Below, piece after piece: positions 63,919 to 64,000 of a stretch of 64,000 nt of DNA. The DNA comes from Terrabacter terrigena (GTDB taxonomy: Bacteria > Actinomycetota > Actinomycetes > Actinomycetales > Dermatophilaceae), in contig NZ_JBHTKH010000009.1 of assembly GCF_042676085.1 (NCBI RefSeq), positions 102,605-166,604 on the forward strand. The letters are read 5' to 3'. A program made the translations under genes and the position numbers. The notes under the pieces were generated by a model that searched no databases, was not told the origin of the DNA, and worked only from the letters and a program-made list of their open reading frames with translations. Position 1 is the first letter of the stretch. Each line of letters opens with the position of its first letter.

Positions 63919-64000
63919 CTAGCTGTGATGTCCAGCCAGGTTGTCCAGCCTGGTGATGGGTGCGACTTTCCCGATCGCTGAGTGGGGCCGGTGGTGGTTG
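63919..64000 (-). mobile_element. C-terminal end of an IS481-type transposase (truncated by the window edge)
   Basis: The minus strand encodes 26 residues ending in a stop at 63919: NHHRPHSAIGKVAPITRLDN followed by LAGHHS. The YNHxRPHSA-type DDE-transposase tail with P-I-xR-L is typical of IS481/IS3-like elements. The terminal inverted repeat should lie just left, between aceB and 63919, but I cannot define it with one end. Confidence 0.85.

Overview
This 64 kb window is chromosomal DNA from a high-GC actinobacterium. GC content is about 70 percent or higher by eye. It encodes a class II (B12-dependent) ribonucleotide reductase with NrdR, a LexA with actinobacterial CGAAC-type SOS boxes, and a divergent LysM protein of the DivS/ChiZ type. 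Several genes start six or seven bases after a TANNNT -10 element, so they are probably leaderless. The overall gene content best fits the Intrasporangiaceae (Micrococcales); that placement is inference. No rRNA, tRNA or CRISPR array was seen.

Layout. Bases 1-6.1 kb hold a truncated CHAT-protease/membrane/CBM9 fusion, a guanidine-III riboswitch driving two SMR exporters, a secreted metallopeptidase and small housekeeping proteins. Bases 6.1-16 kb are core metabolism: leuS behind a leader peptide and attenuator, degV-plsY, purU, and the comEA-comEC DNA uptake pair. Bases 16-24 kb carry a cupin, a CFA-synthase/DUF1295 lipid pair, a gamma-glutamyltransferase, LysR and Sir2 in divergent orientation, a membrane protein and lexA. 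At 24-33 kb is the DNA-damage/nucleotide block: a cluster of LexA boxes, the LysM protein, nrdR and nrdJ. It is split by about 4.9 kb holding a WXG-like/DUF1023/membrane operon and a GAF histidine kinase. Bases 33-37 kb hold patatin-folE and malic enzyme with a 17-bp tandem repeat between them.

Bases 37-61 kb are richer in secreted and accessory proteins: a 1593-residue protein with a triplicated module plus FN3 domains, a 648-residue secreted protein, a NERD-UvrD helicase with no normal start codon, a cupredoxin, a self-contained ArsR/SRPBCC/YCII operon, an aromatic-L-amino-acid-type decarboxylase, a five-Asp-box secreted protein with lipoprotein, two universal stress proteins, a second NERD protein, an MFS transporter, ChaB and a subtilase. 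Bases 61-64 kb hold the IclR regulator divergent from malate synthase, and the window ends inside an IS481-type transposase.

The most interesting signals are the CHAT-TM-CBM9 fusion, the LLLL leader peptide ahead of leuS, the LexA box cluster, the triplicated secreted module, the missing start of the NERD-helicase, and an unexplained excess of the heptamer GTATGCC/GGCATAC (24 copies counted by eye).
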